DNA of 64,000 nucleotides from Chrysaora quinquecirrha. Its lineage: Eukaryota; Cnidaria; Scyphozoa; Semaeostomeae; Pelagiidae. Both the position numbers and the translations under genes were made by a program. Location of the stretch: contig JACTAT010000059.1 in NCBI GenBank assembly GCA_014526335.1, positions 1,702,777-1,766,776 of the forward strand. The letters are read 5' to 3'. Positions 1-15,000 of this stretch are shown here, in pieces (position 1 is the first letter of the stretch; each line of letters opens with the position of its first letter). The notes under the pieces are model-generated. The model ran no database searches. It was given only the letters and a program-made list of their open reading frames with translations, and had not been told where the DNA came from.

Positions 1-3000
1 TATGATAAAAAGGCTTTATAATCCCCTTAGACGCCTTTCAGAGGGTATCTAGTAGGATTTTAAGGCTATTTTTGAAGAAAAAGGGGAATTTTTAAAACCC
101 CTGATTTTGGCCGATTTTCGCCAATTTGGCAAGGCTATAGACTTGCCTTTTTGGTGAATTTTTGAGGAAAGGTTTTTCTCCTAAAATTAACTCAGGGCGG
201 TAGAAAAATACTTTATATACCCCGAAGAGGCTGTTCAGGGTATATTTAGTGGGATTTTAAGGCTATTTTTGAAGAAAAAGGGAATTTTAAAGCCCTGATT
301 TCAGCCGATTTTTGCCAATTTGGCAAGGCTATAGACTTGCCTTTTGGTGAATTTTGAGGAAAGGTTTTCTCCTAAAACTGACTCAGTGCGATAGAAAATG
401 CTTTATATACCCCTGTGAGGCTGTTCAGGGATATTTAGTGGTATTTTAAGGCTATTTTTGAAGGAAAAGGGAATTTTAAAACCCTGATTTTGGCCAATAT
501 TCGCCAATTTGGCAAGGCTATAGACTTGCCTTTTGGTGAATTTTGAGGAATGTTTTTCTCCTAAAATCGACTTAGTATGATAGAAAATGCTTTATATACC
601 CCTTAGAGGCTGTTCAGGGGATATTTCGTGGGATTTTAAGGCTATTTTTGAAGAAAAAGGGGAACTTTTAAAATCCCTGATTTCGGCCGATTTTTGCCAA
701 TTTGGCAAGGCTATAGACTTGCCTTTTTGGTGAATTTTTGAGGAAAGGTTTTTCTCCTAAAATTAACTCAGGGCGATAGAAAAATACTTTATATACCCCG
801 GAGAGGCTGTTCAGGGGATATTTAGTGGGATTTTAAGGCTATTTTTGAAGAAAAAGGGGAATTTTTAAAGCCCCTGTTTTCAGCCGATTTTTGCCAATTT
901 GGCAAGGCTATAGACTTGCCTTTTTGGTGAATTTTTGAGGAAAGGTTTTTCTCCTAAAATCGACTTAGTATGATAGAAAAATGCTTTATATACCCCTTAG
1001 AGGCTGTTCAGGGGATATTTCGTGGGATTTTAAGGCTATTTTTGAAGAAAAAGGGGAACTTTTAGAATCCCTGATTTCGGCCGATTTTTGCCAATTTGGC
1101 AAGGCTATAAACTTGCCTTTTTGGTGAATTTTTGAGGAAAGGTTTTTCTCCTAAAATTAACTCAGAGCGATAGAAAAATACTTTATATACCCCGGAGTGG
1201 CTGTTCAGGGGATATTTAGTGGGATTTTAAGGCTATTTATGAAGAAAAAGGGGAATTTTTAATGCCCCTGATTTCAGCCGATTTTTGCAATTTGGCAAGG
1301 CTATAGACTTGCCTTTTTGGTGAATTTTTGAGGAAAGGTTTTTCTCCTAAAATTGACTCAGTGCGATAGAAAAATGTTTTATATACCCCTGTGAGGCTGT
1401 TCAGGGGATATTTAGTGGTATTTTAAGGCTATTTTTGAAGGAAAAGGGGAATTTTTAAAACCCCTGATTTTGGCCAATTTTCGCCAATTTGGCAAGGCTA
1501 TAGACTTGCCTTTTTGGTGAATTTTTGAGGAATGGTTTTTCTCCTAAAATCGACTTAGTATGATAGAAAAATGCTTTATGTACCCCTGTGAGGCTGTTCA
1601 GGGGATGTTTAGTGGGATTTCAAGGCTATTTTTGAAGGAAAAGGGGAATTTTTAAAACCCCTGATTTTGGCCGATTTTCGCCAATTTGGCAAGGCTATTG
1701 CCCTTTTGGTGAATTTTTGAGGAAAGGTTTTTCTCCTAATATCGACTCAGTATCATAGAAAAATGCCTTATATATCCCTGAGAGGCTGTTCAGGGGATAT
1801 TTAGTGGGATTTTAAGGCTATTTTTGAAGAAAAATGGGAATTTTTAAAGCCCCTGATTTTGGCCGATTTTTGCCAATTTGGCAAGGCTATAGACTTGCCT
1901 TTTTGGTGAATTTTTGAGGAAAGGTTTTTCTCCTAAAATCGACTTAGTATGATAGAAAAATGCTTTATGTACCCCTTAGAGGCTGTTCAGGGAATATTTA
2001 GTGGGATTTTAAGGCTATTTTTGAAGGAAAAGGGGAATTTTTAAAACCCCTGACTTGGGCCAATTTTCGCCAATTTGGCAAGGCTATAGACTTGCCTTTT
2101 CGGTGAATTTTTGAGGAAAGGTTTTTCTCCTAAAATTGACTCAGTGCGATAGAAAAATGCTTTATATACCCCTGTGAGGCTGTTTAGGGGATATTTAGTA
2201 GGATTTTAAGGCTATTTTTGAAGAAAAAGGGGAACTTTTAAAACCCCTGATTTTGGCCGATTTTCGCCAATTTGGCAAGGCTATAGACTTGCCTTTTTGG
2301 TGAACTTTTGAGGAAAGGTTTTTCTCCTAAAATCGACTTACTCTGATAGAAAAATGCTTTATATACCCCTTAGAGGCTGTTCAGGGAATATTTAGTGGGA
2401 TTTTAAGGCTATTTTTGAAGGAAAAGGGGAATTTTTAAAACCCCTGATTTTGGCCGATTTTGCCAATTTGGCAAGGCTATAGACTTGCCTTTTGGTGAAT
2501 TTTGAGGAAAGGTTTTCTCCTAAAATCGACTTAGCATGATAGAAAATGCTTTATATACCCCTAAGAGGCTGTTCAGGGATATTTAGTAGGATTTTAAGGC
2601 TATTTTTGAAGGAAAAGGGGAATTTTTAAAACCCCTGATTTTGGCCGATTTTTGCCAATTTGGCAAGGCTATAGACTTGCCTTTTTGGTGAATTTTTGAG
2701 GAAAGGTTTTTCTCCTAAAATTAACTCAGGGCGGTAGAAAAATACTTTATATACCCCGAAGAGGCTGTTCAGGGTATATTTAGTGGGATTTTAAGGCTAT
2801 TTTTGAAGAAAAAGGGGAATTTTTAAAGCCCCTGATTTCAGCCGATTTTTGCCAATTTGGCAAGGCTATAGACTTGCCTTTTTGGTGAATTTTTGAGGAA
2901 AGGTTTTTCTCCTAAAATTGACTCAGTGCGATAGAAAAATGCTTTATATACCCCTGTGAGGCTGTTCAGGGGATATTTAGTGGTATTTTAAGGCTATTTT

Positions 3001-6000
3001 TGAAGGAAAAGGGGAATTTTAAAAACCCCTGATTTTGGCCAATTTTCGCCAATTTGGCAAGGCTATAGACTTGCCTTTTTGGTGAATTTTTGAGGAATGT
3101 TTTTTCTCCTAAAATCGACTTAGTATGATAGAAAAATGCTTTATATACCCCTTAGAGGCTGTTCAGGGGATATTTCGTGGGATTTTAAGGCTATTTTTGA
3201 AGAAAAAGGGGAACTTTTAAAACCCCTGATTTCGGCCGATTTTTGCCAATTTGGCAAGGCTATAGACTTGCCTTTTTGGTGAATTTTTGAGGAAAGGTTT
3301 TTCTCCTAAAATTAACTCAGGGCGGTAGAAAAATACTTTATATACCCCGAAGAGGCTGTTCAGGGTATATTTAGTGGGATTTTAAGGCTATTTTTGAAGA
3401 AAAAGGGGAATTTTTAAAGCCCCTGATTTCAGCCGATTTTTGCCAATTTGGCAAGGCTATAGACTTGCCTTTTTGGTGAATTTTTGAGGAAAGGTTTTTC
3501 TCCTAAAATTGACTCAGTGCGATAGAAAAATGCTTTATATACCCCTGTGAGGCTGTTCAGGGGATATTTAGTGGTATTTTAAGGCTATTTTTGAAGGAAA
3601 AGGGGAATTTTAAAAACCCCTGATTTTGGCCAATTTTCGCCAATTTGGCAAGGCTATAGACTTGCCTTTTTGGTGAATTTTTGAGGAATGTTTTTTCTCC
3701 TAAAATCGACTTAGTATGATAGAAAAATGCTTTATATACCCCTTAGAGGCTGTTCAGGGGATATTTCGTGGGATTTTAAGGCTATTTTTGAAGAAAAAGG
3801 GGAACTTTTAAAACCCCTGATTTCGGCCGATTTTTGCCAATTTGGCAAGGCTATAGACTTGCCTTTTTGGTGAATTTTTGAGGAAAGGTCTTTCTCCTAA
3901 AATTAACTCAGGGCGATAGAAAAATACTTTATATATCCCGGAGAGGCTGTTTAGGGTATATTTAGTGGGATTTTAAGGCCATTTTTGAAGAAAAAGAGGA
4001 ATTTTTAAAGCCCCTGATTTCAGCCGATTTTTGCCAATTTGGCAAGGCTATAGACTTGCCTTTTTGGTGAATTTTTGAGGAAAGGTTTTTCTCCTAAAAT
4101 TGACTCAGTGCGATAGAAAAATGCTTTATATACCCCTGTGAGGCTGTTCAGGGAATATTTAGTGGTATTTTAAGGCTATTTTTGAAGGAAAAGGGGAATT
4201 TTAAAACCCTGATTTTGGCCAATTTTCGCCAATTTGGCAAGGCTATAGACTTGCCTTTTTGGTGAATTTTTGAGGAATGGTTTTTCTCCTAAAATCGACT
4301 TAGTATGATAGAAAAATGCTTTATGTACCCCTTAGAGGCTGTTAAGGGAGTATTTAGTGGGATTTTAAGGCTATTCTTGAAGGAAAAGAATTTTAAAACC
4401 CCTGATTTTGGCCAATTTTCGCCAATTTGGCAAGGCTATAGACTTGCCTTTTTGGTGAATTTTTGAGGAATGGTTTTTCTCCTAAAATCGACTTAGTATG
4501 ATAGAAAAATGCTTTATATACCCCTTAGAGGCTGTTCAGGGGATATTTCGTGGGATTTTAAGGCTATTTTTGAAGAAAAAGGGGAACTTTTAAAATCCCT
4601 GATTTCGGCCGATTTTTGCCAATTTGGCAAGGCTATAGACTTGCCTTTTTGGTGAATTTTTGAGGAAAAGTTTTTCTCCTAAAATTAACTCAGGGCGATA
4701 GAAAAATACTTTATATACCCCGGAGAGGCTGTTCAGGGGATATTTAGTGGGATTTTAAGGCTATTTTTGAAGAAAAGGGAATTTTAAAGCCCTGTTTTCA
4801 GCCGATTTTGCCAATTTGGCAAGGCTATAGACTTGCCTTTTGGTGAATTTTTGAGGAAAGGTTTTCTCCTAAAATCGACTTAGTATGATAGAAAATGCTT
4901 TATATACCCCTTAGAGGCTGTTCAGGGATATTTCGTGGGATTTTAAGGCTATTTTTGAAGAAAAGGGAACTTTTAAAATCCCTGATTTCGGCCGATTTTT
5001 GCCAATTTGGCAAGGCTATAAACTTGCCTTTTGGTGAATTTTGAGGAAAGGTCTTTCTCCTAAAATTAACTCAGAGCGATAGAAAAATACTTTACATACC
5101 CCGGAGAGGCTGTTCAGGGGATATTTAGTGGGATTTTAAGGCTATTTATGAAGAAAAAGGGGAATTTTTAATGCCCCTGATTTCAGCCGATTTTTGCAAT
5201 TTGGCAAGGCTATAGACTTGCCTTTTTGGTGAATTTTTGAGGAAAGGTTTTTCTCCTAAAATTAACTCAGTGCGATAGAAAAATGCTTTATATACCCCTG
5301 TGAGGCTGTTCAGGGGATATTTAGTGGGATTTCAAGGCTATTTTTGAAGGAAAAGGGGAATTTTTAAAACCCCTGATTTTGGCCGATTTTCGCCAATTTG
5401 GCAAGGCTATTGCCCTTTTGGTGAATTTTTGAGGAAAGGTTTTTCTCCTAATATCGACTCAGTATGATAGAAAAATGCCTTATATATCCCTGAGAGGCTG
5501 TTCAGGGGATATTTAGTGGGATTTTAAGGCTATTTTGAAGAAAATGGGAATTTTAAACCCCTGATTTTGGCCGATTTTTGCCAATTTGGCAAGGCTATAG
5601 ACTTGCCTTTTTGGTGAATTTTTGAGGAAAGGTTTTTCTCCTAAAATCGACTTAGTATGATAGAAAAATGCTTTATGTACCCCTTAGAGGCTGTTCAGGG
5701 AATATTTAGTGGGATTTTAAGGCTATTTTTGAAGGAAAAGGGGAATTTTTAAAACCCCTGACTTGGGCCAATTTTCGCCAATTTGGCAAGGCTATAGACT
5801 TGCCTTTTTGGTGAACTTTTGAGGAAAGGTTTTTCTCCTTAAATCGACTTAGTATGATAGAAAAATGCTTTATATACCCCTTAGAGGCTGTTCAGGGAAT
5901 ATTTAGTGAGATTTTAAGGCTATTTTTGAAGGAAATGGGGAATTTTTAAAACCCCTGATTTTGGCCGATTTTTGCCAATTTGGCAAGGCTATAGACTTGC

Positions 6001-9000
6001 CTTTTCGGTGAAATTTTGAGGAAAGGTTTTTCTCCTAAAATTGACTCAGTGCGATAGAAAAATGCTTTATATACCCCTGTGAGGCTGTTTAGGGGATATT
6101 TAGTAGGATTTTAAGGCTATTTTTGAAGAAAAATGGGAATTTTTAAAACACCTGATTTTGGCCGATTTTTGCCAATTTGGCAAGGCTATAGACTTGCCTT
6201 TTTGGTGAACTTTTGAGGAAAGGTTTTTCTCCTAAAATTGACTCAGTATGATAGAAAAATGCTTTATACCCCTTAGAGGCTGTTCAGGGAATATTTAGTG
6301 GTATTTTAAGGCTATTTTTGAAGGAAAAGGGGAATTTTTAAAACCCCTGATTTTGGCCAATTTTCGCCAAGTTGGCAAGGCTATAGACTTGCCTTTTTGG
6401 TGAATTTTTGAGGAATGATTTTTCTCCTAAAATCGACTTAGTATGATAGAAAAATGCTTTATGTACCCCTTAGAGGCTGTTCAGGGAATATCTGGTGGGA
6501 TTTTAAGGCTATTTTTGAAGGAAAAGGGGAATTTTTAAAACCCCTGATTTTGGCCGATTTTCGCCAATATGGCAAGGCTATAGACTTGCCTTTTTGGTGA
6601 ATTTTTGAGGAAAGGTTTTTCTCCTAAAATCGACTCAGTATGATAGAAAAATGCCTTATATATCCCTGAGAGGCTGTTCAGGGGATATTTAGTGGGATTT
6701 TAAGGCTATTTTTGAAGAAAAATGGGAATTTTTAAAACCCCTGATCTTGGCCGATTTTTGCCAATTTGGCAAGGCTATAGACTTGCCTTTTTGGTGAATT
6801 TTTGAGGAAAGGTTTTTCTCCTAAAATCGACTTAGTATGATAGAAAAATGCTTTATGTACCCCTTAGAGGCTGTTCAGGGAATATTTAGTGGGATTTTAA
6901 GGCTATTCTTGAAGGAAAAGGGGAATTTTTAAAACCCCTGATTTTGGCCGATTTTCGCCAATTTGGCAAGGCTATAGACTTGCCTTTTGGTGAATTTTGA
7001 GGAAAGGTTTTCTCCTAAAATCGACTCAGTATGATAGACAAATGCCTTATATATCCCTGAGAGGCTGTTCAGGGGATATTTAGTGGGATTTTAAGGCTAT
7101 TTTTGAAGAAAAATGGGAATTTTTAAAACCCCTGATTTTGGCCGATTTTTGCCAATTTGGCAAGGCTATAGACTTGCCTTTTTGGCGAATTTCTGAAAAA
7201 AGGTTTTTCTCCTAAAATCGACTCAGTATGATAGAAAAATGTCTTATACATCCCTGAGAGGCCGTTCAGGGGATATTTAGTAGGATTTTAAGGCTATTTT
7301 TGAAGAAAAAAGGAAATTTTTATAACCCCTGATTTCGGCCGATTTTTGCCAATTTGGCAAGGTTATAGACTTGCCTTTTTGGTGAATTTTTGAGGAAAGG
7401 TTTTTCTCGTAAAATCGACTCAGTATGATAGAAAAATGCTTTATATACCCCTTAGAGGCTGTTCAGGGGATATTTGGTGGGATTTTTAGGCCATTTTTGA
7501 AGAAAAAGGGGGATTTTAAAAACCCCTGACTTCGGCCGATTTTTGCCAATTTGGCAAGGCTATAGACTTGCCTTTTTGGTGAATTTTTGAGGAAAGGTTT
7601 TTCTCCTAAAATCGACTCAGTATGATAGAAAAATGCTTTCTATATCCCTGACAGGCTGTTCAGCGGATATTTTGTGGGATTTTAAGGCTATTTTTGAAGA
7701 AAAAGGGGAATTTTCAAAACCCCTGATTTTGGCCGGTTTTCGCCAATTTGGCAAGGCTATAGACTTGCCTTTTTGGCAAATTTTTGAGGAAAGGTTTTTC
7801 TCCTAAAATCGTCTCAGTATGATAGATAAGTGCTTTACATACCCCTGAGAGGCTGTTCAGGGGATATTTAGTGGTATTTCAAGGCTATTTTTGAAGGAAA
7901 AGGGGAATTTTTAAAACCCCTGATTTTGGCCAATTTTCGCCAATTTGGCAAGGCTATAGACTTGCCTTTTTGGTGAATTTTTGAGGAAAGGTTTTTCTCT
8001 CAAAATCGACTCAGTATGATAGAAAAATGCTTCATATACCCCTGAGTGGCTGTTCAGGGGATATTTAGTGGGATTTTAAGGCTATTTTTGAAGAAAAAGG
8101 GGAATTTTTAAAACCCCTGATTTTGGCCGATTTTCGCCAATTTGGCAAGGCTATAGACTTGCCTTTTTGGTGAATATTTGAGGAAAGGTTTTTCTCCTAA
8201 AATCAACCCAGTGCAATAGAAAAATGCTTTATATACCCCTGAGTGGCTGTTCAGGGGATATTTAGTGGGATTTTAAGGCTATTTTTGAAGAAAAAGGGGA
8301 ATTTTTAAAACCCCTGATTTTGGCCGATTTTCGCCAATTTGGCAAGGCTATAGATTTGCCTTTTTGGTGAATTTTTGAGGAAAGGTTTTTCTCCTAAAAT
8401 CGACCCAGTGCAATAGAAAAATGCTTTATATACCCCTGAGTGGCTGTTCAGGGGATATTTAGTGGGATTTTAAGGCTATTTTTGAAGAAAAGAATTTTAA
8501 AACCCTGATTTTGTCGATTTTGCCAATTTGGCAAGGCTATAGACTTGCCTTTTGGTGATTTTTGAGGAAGGTTTTCTCCTAAAAGTGACTCAGTATGATA
8601 GAAAAATGCTTTATATATCCCTGAGAGGCTGTTTAGGGATATTTGGTGGGAATTTAGTGCTATTTTTGAAGAAAAGAATTTTAAAACCCTGATTTTCGCC
8701 AACTTTTGCCAATTTGACAAGGCAATAGACTTGCCTTCTGTCGAATTTTTGAGGAAAGGTTTTCTTCTAGAATCGACTCAGTATGATAGAAAAATGCCTT
8801 ATATACCCCTCAGAGGCTGTTCAGGGGATATTTAGTGATATTTTAAGGCTAGTTTTGAAGAAAAAGTAGAATTTTTAAAACCCCTGATTTTGGCCGATTC
8901 TCGCCAATCTGGCAAGGCTATAGACTTGCCTTTTTGGTGAATTTTTGAGGAAAGGTTTTTCTCCTAAAATCGACTCAGTATGATAGAAAAATGCCTTATA

Positions 9001-12000
9001 TATCCCTGATGGGCTGTCCAGGGGATATTTAGTGGGATTTTAAGGCTATTTTTGAAGAAAAAGGGGAATTTTTAAAACCCCTGATTTTGGCCCATTTTTG
9101 CCATTTTGGCAAGGCTATAGACTTGCCTTTTTGGTGAATTTTTGAGGAAAGGTTTTTCTCCTAAAATCGACTTAGCATGATAGAAAAATGCTTTATGTAC
9201 CCCTTAGAGGCTGTTTAGGGGATATTTGGTGGGATTTAAGTGCTGTTTTTGAAGAAAAGGGGAATTTTTAAAACCCCTGATTTTGGCCGATTTTCGCCAA
9301 TTTGGCAAGGCTATAGACTTGCCTTTTTGGTGAATTTATGAGGGAAGGTTTTTCTCCTAAAATCGATTCAGTGTGATAGAAAAATGCTTTATATACCCCT
9401 GAGAGGCTGTTCAGGGGATATTTAGTGGGATTTCAAGGCTATTTTCGAAGAAAAAGGGGAATTTTTAAAACCCCTGATTTTGGCCGATTTTCGCTAATTT
9501 GGCAAGGCTATAGACTTGCCTTTTTGGTGATTTTTTGAGGGAAGGTTTTTCTCCTAAAAGTGACTCAGTATGATAGAAAAATGCTTTATATATCCCTGAG
9601 AGGCTGTTTAGGGGATATTTGGTGGGAATTTAGTGCTATTTTTGAAGAAAAAGGGGAATTTTTAAAACCCCTGATTTTCGCCAACTTTTGCCAATTTGAC
9701 AAGGCAATAGACTTGCCCTTCTGTCGAATTTTTGAGGAAAGGTTTTTCTTCTAGAATCGACTCAGTATGATAGAAAAATGCCTTATATACCCCTCAGAGG
9801 CTGTTCAGGGGATATTTAGTGATATTTTAAGGCTAGTTTTGAAGAAAAAGTAGAATTTTTAAAACCCCTGATTTTGGCCGATTCTCGCCAATCTGGCAAG
9901 GCTATAGACTTGCCTTTTTGGTGAACTTTTGGGGGAAGTTCTTTCTCCTAAAATCGACTTAATATGATGGAAAATTTCTTTATATACCCCTGAGAGGCTG
10001 TTTAGGGCATAGTTAGTAGGAATTTATGGCTATTTTCGAAGAAAAGGGAATTTTAAAACTCCTGATTTTGGCAGATTTTTGCAAATTTGGCAAGGCTATA
10101 GACTTGCGTTTTTGGTGAATTTTTTGGGGAAGTTCTTGCTCCTAAAATCGACTCAGTATGATAGAAAACTGCTTTATATACCCCTTAGAGGCTGTTCAGG
10201 GGATAGTTGGTGGGATTTTAAGGCTATTTTTGAAGAAAAAGGGGAATTTTTAAAACCCCTGATTTTGGCCGATTTTTGCCAATTTGGCAAGGCTATAGAC
10301 TTGCCTTTTTGGTGAATTTTTGAGGAAAGGTTTTTCTCCTAAAATCGACTTAGCATGATAGAAAAATGCTTTATATACCCCTAAGAGGCTGTTCAGGGGA
10401 TATTTAGTAGGATTTTAAGGCCATTTTTGAAGAAAAAGGGGGATTTTAAAAACCCCTGACTTCGGCCGATTTTTGCCAATTTGGCAAGGCTATAGACTTG
10501 CCTTTTTGGTGAATTTTTGAGGAAAGGTTTTTCTCCTAAAATCGACTCAGTATGATAGAAAAATGCTTTCTATATCCCTGACAGGCTGTTCAGCGGATAT
10601 TTTGTGGGATTTTAAGGCTATTTTTGAAGAAAAAGGGGAATTTTCAAAACCCCTGATTTTGGCCGGTTTTCGCCAATTTGGCAAGGCTATAGACTTGCCT
10701 TTTTGGCAAATTTTTGAGGAAAGGTTTTTCTCCTAAAATCGTCTCAGTATGATAGATAAGTGCTTTACATACCCCTGAGAGGCTGTTCAGGGGATATTTA
10801 GTGGTATTTCAAGGCTATTTTGAAGGAAAAGGGAATTTTAAAACCCTGATTTTGGCCAATTTTCGCCAATTTGGCAAGGCTATAGACTTGCCTTTTGGTG
10901 AATATTTGAGGAAAGGTTTTCTCCTAAAATCAACCCAGTGCAATAGAAAATGCTTTATATACCCCTGAGTGGCTGTTCAGGGATATTTAGTGGGATTTTA
11001 AGGCTATTTTGAAGAAAAGAATTTTAAAACCCCTGATTTTGGCCGATTTTCGCCAATTTGGCAAGGCTATAGATTTGCCTTTTGGTGAATTTTGAGGAAA
11101 GGTTTTCTCCTAAAATCGACCCAGTGCAATAGAAAAATGCTTTATATACCCCTGAGTGGCTGTTCAGGGGATATTTAGTGGGATTTTAAGGCTATTTTTG
11201 AAGAAAAAGGGGAATTTTAAAACCCTGATTTTTGTCGATTTTTGCCAATTTGGCAAGGCTATAGACTTGCCTTTTTGGTGATTTTTTGAGGGAAGGTTTT
11301 TCTCCTAAAAGTGACTCAGTATGATAGAAAAATGCTTTATATATCCCTGAGAGGCTGTTTAGGGGATATTTGGTGGGAATTTAGTGCTATTTTTGAAGAA
11401 AAAGGGGAATTTTTAAAACCCCTGATTTTCGCCAACTTTTGCCAATTTGACAAGGCAATAGACTTGCCCTTCTGTCGAATTTTTGAGGAAAGGTTTTTCT
11501 TCTAGAATCGACTCAGTATGATAGAAAAATGCCTTATATACCCCTCAGAGGCTGTTCAGGGGATATTTAGTGATATTTTAAGGCTAGTTTTGAAGAAAAG
11601 TAGAATTTTAAAACCCCTGATTTTGGCCGATTCTCGCCAATCTGGCAAGGCTATAGACTTGCCTTTTGGTGAATTTTGAGGAAAGGTTTTCTCCTAAAAT
11701 CGACTCAGTATGATAGAAAATGCCTTATATATCCCTGATGGGCTGTCCAGGGGATATTTAGTGGGATTTTAAGGCTATTTTTGAAGAAAAAGGGGAATTT
11801 TTAAAACCCCTGATTTTGGCCCATTTTTGCCATTTTGGCAAGGCTATAGACTTGCCTTTTTGGTGAATTTTTGAGGAAAGGTTTTTCTCCTAAAATCGAC
11901 TTAGCATGATAGAAAAATGCTTTATGTACCCCTTAGAGGCTGTTTAGGGGATATTTGGTGGGATTTAAGTGCTGTTTTTGAAGAAAAGGGGAATTTTTAA

Positions 12001-15000
12001 AACCCCTGATTTTGGCCGATTTTCGCCAATTTGGCAAGGCTATAGACTTGCCTTTTGGTGAATTTATGAGGAAGGTTTTCTCCTAAAATCGATTCAGTGT
12101 GATAGAAAATGCTTTATATACCCCTGAGAGGCTGTTCAGGGGATATTTAGTGGGATTTCAAGGCTATTTTCGAAGAAAAAGGGGAATTTTTAAAACCCCT
12201 GATTTTGGCCGATTTTCGCTAATTTGGCAAGGCTATAGACTTGCCTTTTTGGTGAATTTTTGAGGAAAGGTTTTTCTCCTAAAATCGACTTAGCATGATA
12301 GAAAAATGCTTTATGTACCCCTTAGAGGCTGTTTAGGGGATATTTGGTGGGATTTAAGTGCTGTTTTTGAAGAAAAGGGGAATTTTTAAAACCCCTGATT
12401 TTGGCCGATTTTCGCCAATTTGGCAAGGCTATAGACTTGCCTTTTTGGTGAATTTATGAGGAAGGTTTTCTCCTAAAATCGATTCAGTGTGATAGAAAAA
12501 TGCTTTATATACCCCTGAGAGGCTGTTCAGGGGATATTTAGTGGGATTTCAAGGCTATTTTCGAAGAAAAGGGAATTTTAAAACCCTGATTTTGGCCGAT
12601 TTTCGCTAATTTGGCAAGGCTATAGACTTGCCTTTTGGTGATTTTTGAGGAAGGTTTTTCTCCTAAAAGTGACTCAGTATGATAGAAAAATGCTTTATAT
12701 ATCCCTGAGAGGCTGTTTAGGGATATTTGGTGGGAATTTAGTGCTATTTTTGAAGAAAAAGGGGAATTTTTAAAACCCCTGATTTTCGCCAACTTTTGCC
12801 AATTTGACAAGGCAATAGACTTGCCCTTCTGTCGAATTTTTGAGGAAAGGTTTTTCTTCTAGAATCGACTCAGTATGATAGAAAAATGCCTTATATACCC
12901 CTCAGAGGCTGTTCAGGGGATATTTAGTGATATTTTAAGGCTAGTTTTGAAGAAAAAGTAGAATTTTTAAAACCCCTGATTTTGGCCGATTCTCGCCAAT
13001 CTGGCAAGGCTATAGACTTGCCTTTTTGGTGAACTTTTGGGGGAAGTTCTTTCTCCTAAAATCGACTTAATATGATGGAAAATTTCTTTATATACCCCTG
13101 AGAGGCTGTTTAGGGCATAGTTAGTAGGAATTTATGGCTATTTTCGAAGAAAAAGGGGAATTTTTAAAACTCCTGATTTTGGCAGATTTTTGCAAATTTG
13201 GCAAGGCTATAGACTTGCGTTTTTGGTGAATTTTTTGGGGAAGTTCTTGCTCCTAAAATCGACTCAGTATGATAGAAAACTGCTTTATATACCCCTTAGA
13301 GGCTGTTCAGGGGATAGTTGGTGGGATTTTAAGGCTATTTTTGAAGAAAAAGGGGAATTTTTAAAACCCCTGATTTTGGCCGATTTTTGCCAATTTGGCA
13401 AGGCTATAGACTTGCCTTTTGGTGAATTTTGAGGAAAGGTTTTTCTCCTAAAATCGACTTAGCATGATAGAAAAATGCTTTATATACCCCTAAGAGGCTG
13501 TTCAGGGGATATTTAGTAGGATTTTAAGGCTATTTTTGAAGGAAAAGGGGAATTTTTAAAACCCCTGATTTTGGCCGATTTTTGCCAATTTGGCAAGGCT
13601 ATAGACTTGCCTTTTTGGTGAATTTTTGAGGAAAGGTTTTTCTCCTAAAATTAACTCAGGGCGGTAGAAAAATACTTTATATACCCCGAAGAGGCTGTTC
13701 AGGGTATATTTAGTGGGATTTTAAGGCTATTTTGAGGAAAAGGGAATTTTAAAGCCCCTGATTTCAGCCGATTTTGCCAATTTGGCAAGGCTATAGACTT
13801 GCCTTTTTGGTGAATTTTTGAGGAAAGGTTTTTCTCCTAAAATTGACTCAGTGCGATAGAAAAATGCTTTATATACCCCTGTGAGGCTGTTCAGGGGATA
13901 TTTAGTGGTATTTTAAGGCTATTTTTGAAGGAAAAGGGAATTTTAAAACCCCTGATTTTGGCCAATTTTCGCCAATTTGGCAAGGCTATAGACTTGCCTT
14001 TTTGGTGAATTTTTGAGGAATGTTTTTCTCCTAAAATCGACTTAGTATGATAGAAAAATGCTTTATATACCCTTAGAGGCTGTTCAGGGATATTTCGTGG
14101 GATTTTAAGGCTATTTTTGAAGAAAAGGGAACTTTTAAAACCCCTGATTTCGGCCGATTTTGCCAATTTGGCAAGGCTATAGACTTGCCTTTTGGTGAAT
14201 TTTGAGGAAAGGTCTTTCTCCTAAAATTAACTCAGGGCGATAGAAAAATACTTTATATATCCCAGAGAGGCTGTTTAGGGTATATTTAGTGGGATTTTAA
14301 GGCCATTTTGAAGAAAAGAGGAATTTTAAAGCCCTGATTTCAGCCGATTTTTGCCAATTTGGCAAGGCTATAGACTTGCCTTTTTGGTGAATTTTTGAGG
14401 AAAGGTTTTTCTCCTAAAATTGACTCAGTGCGATAGAAAAATGCTTTATATACCCCTGTGAGGCTGTTCAGGGAATATTTAGTGGTATTTTAAGGTTATT
14501 TTTGAAGGAAAAGGGGAATTTTTAAAACCCCTGATTTTGGCCAATTTTCGCCAATTTGGCAAGGCTATAGACTTGCCTTTTTGGTGAATTTTTGAGGAAT
14601 GGTTTTTCTCCTAAAATCGACTTAGTATGATAGAAAAATGCTTTATGTACCCCTTAGAGGCTGTTAAGGGAGTATTTAGTGGGATTTTAAGGCTATTCTT
14701 GAAGGAAAAGGGGAATTTTTAAAACCCCTGATTTTGGCCAATTTTCGCCAATTTGGCAAGGCTATAGACTTGCCTTTTTGGTGAATTTTTGAGGAATGGT
14801 TTTTCTCCTAAAATCGACTTAGTATGATAGAAAAATGCTTTATATACCCCTTAGAGGCTGTTCAGGGGATATTTCGTGGGATTTTAAGGCTATTTTTGAA
14901 GAAAAAGGGGAACTTTTAAAATCCCTGATTTCGGCCGATTTTTGCCAATTTGGCAAGGCTATAGACTTGCCTTTTTGGTGAATTTTTGAGGAAAGGTTTT

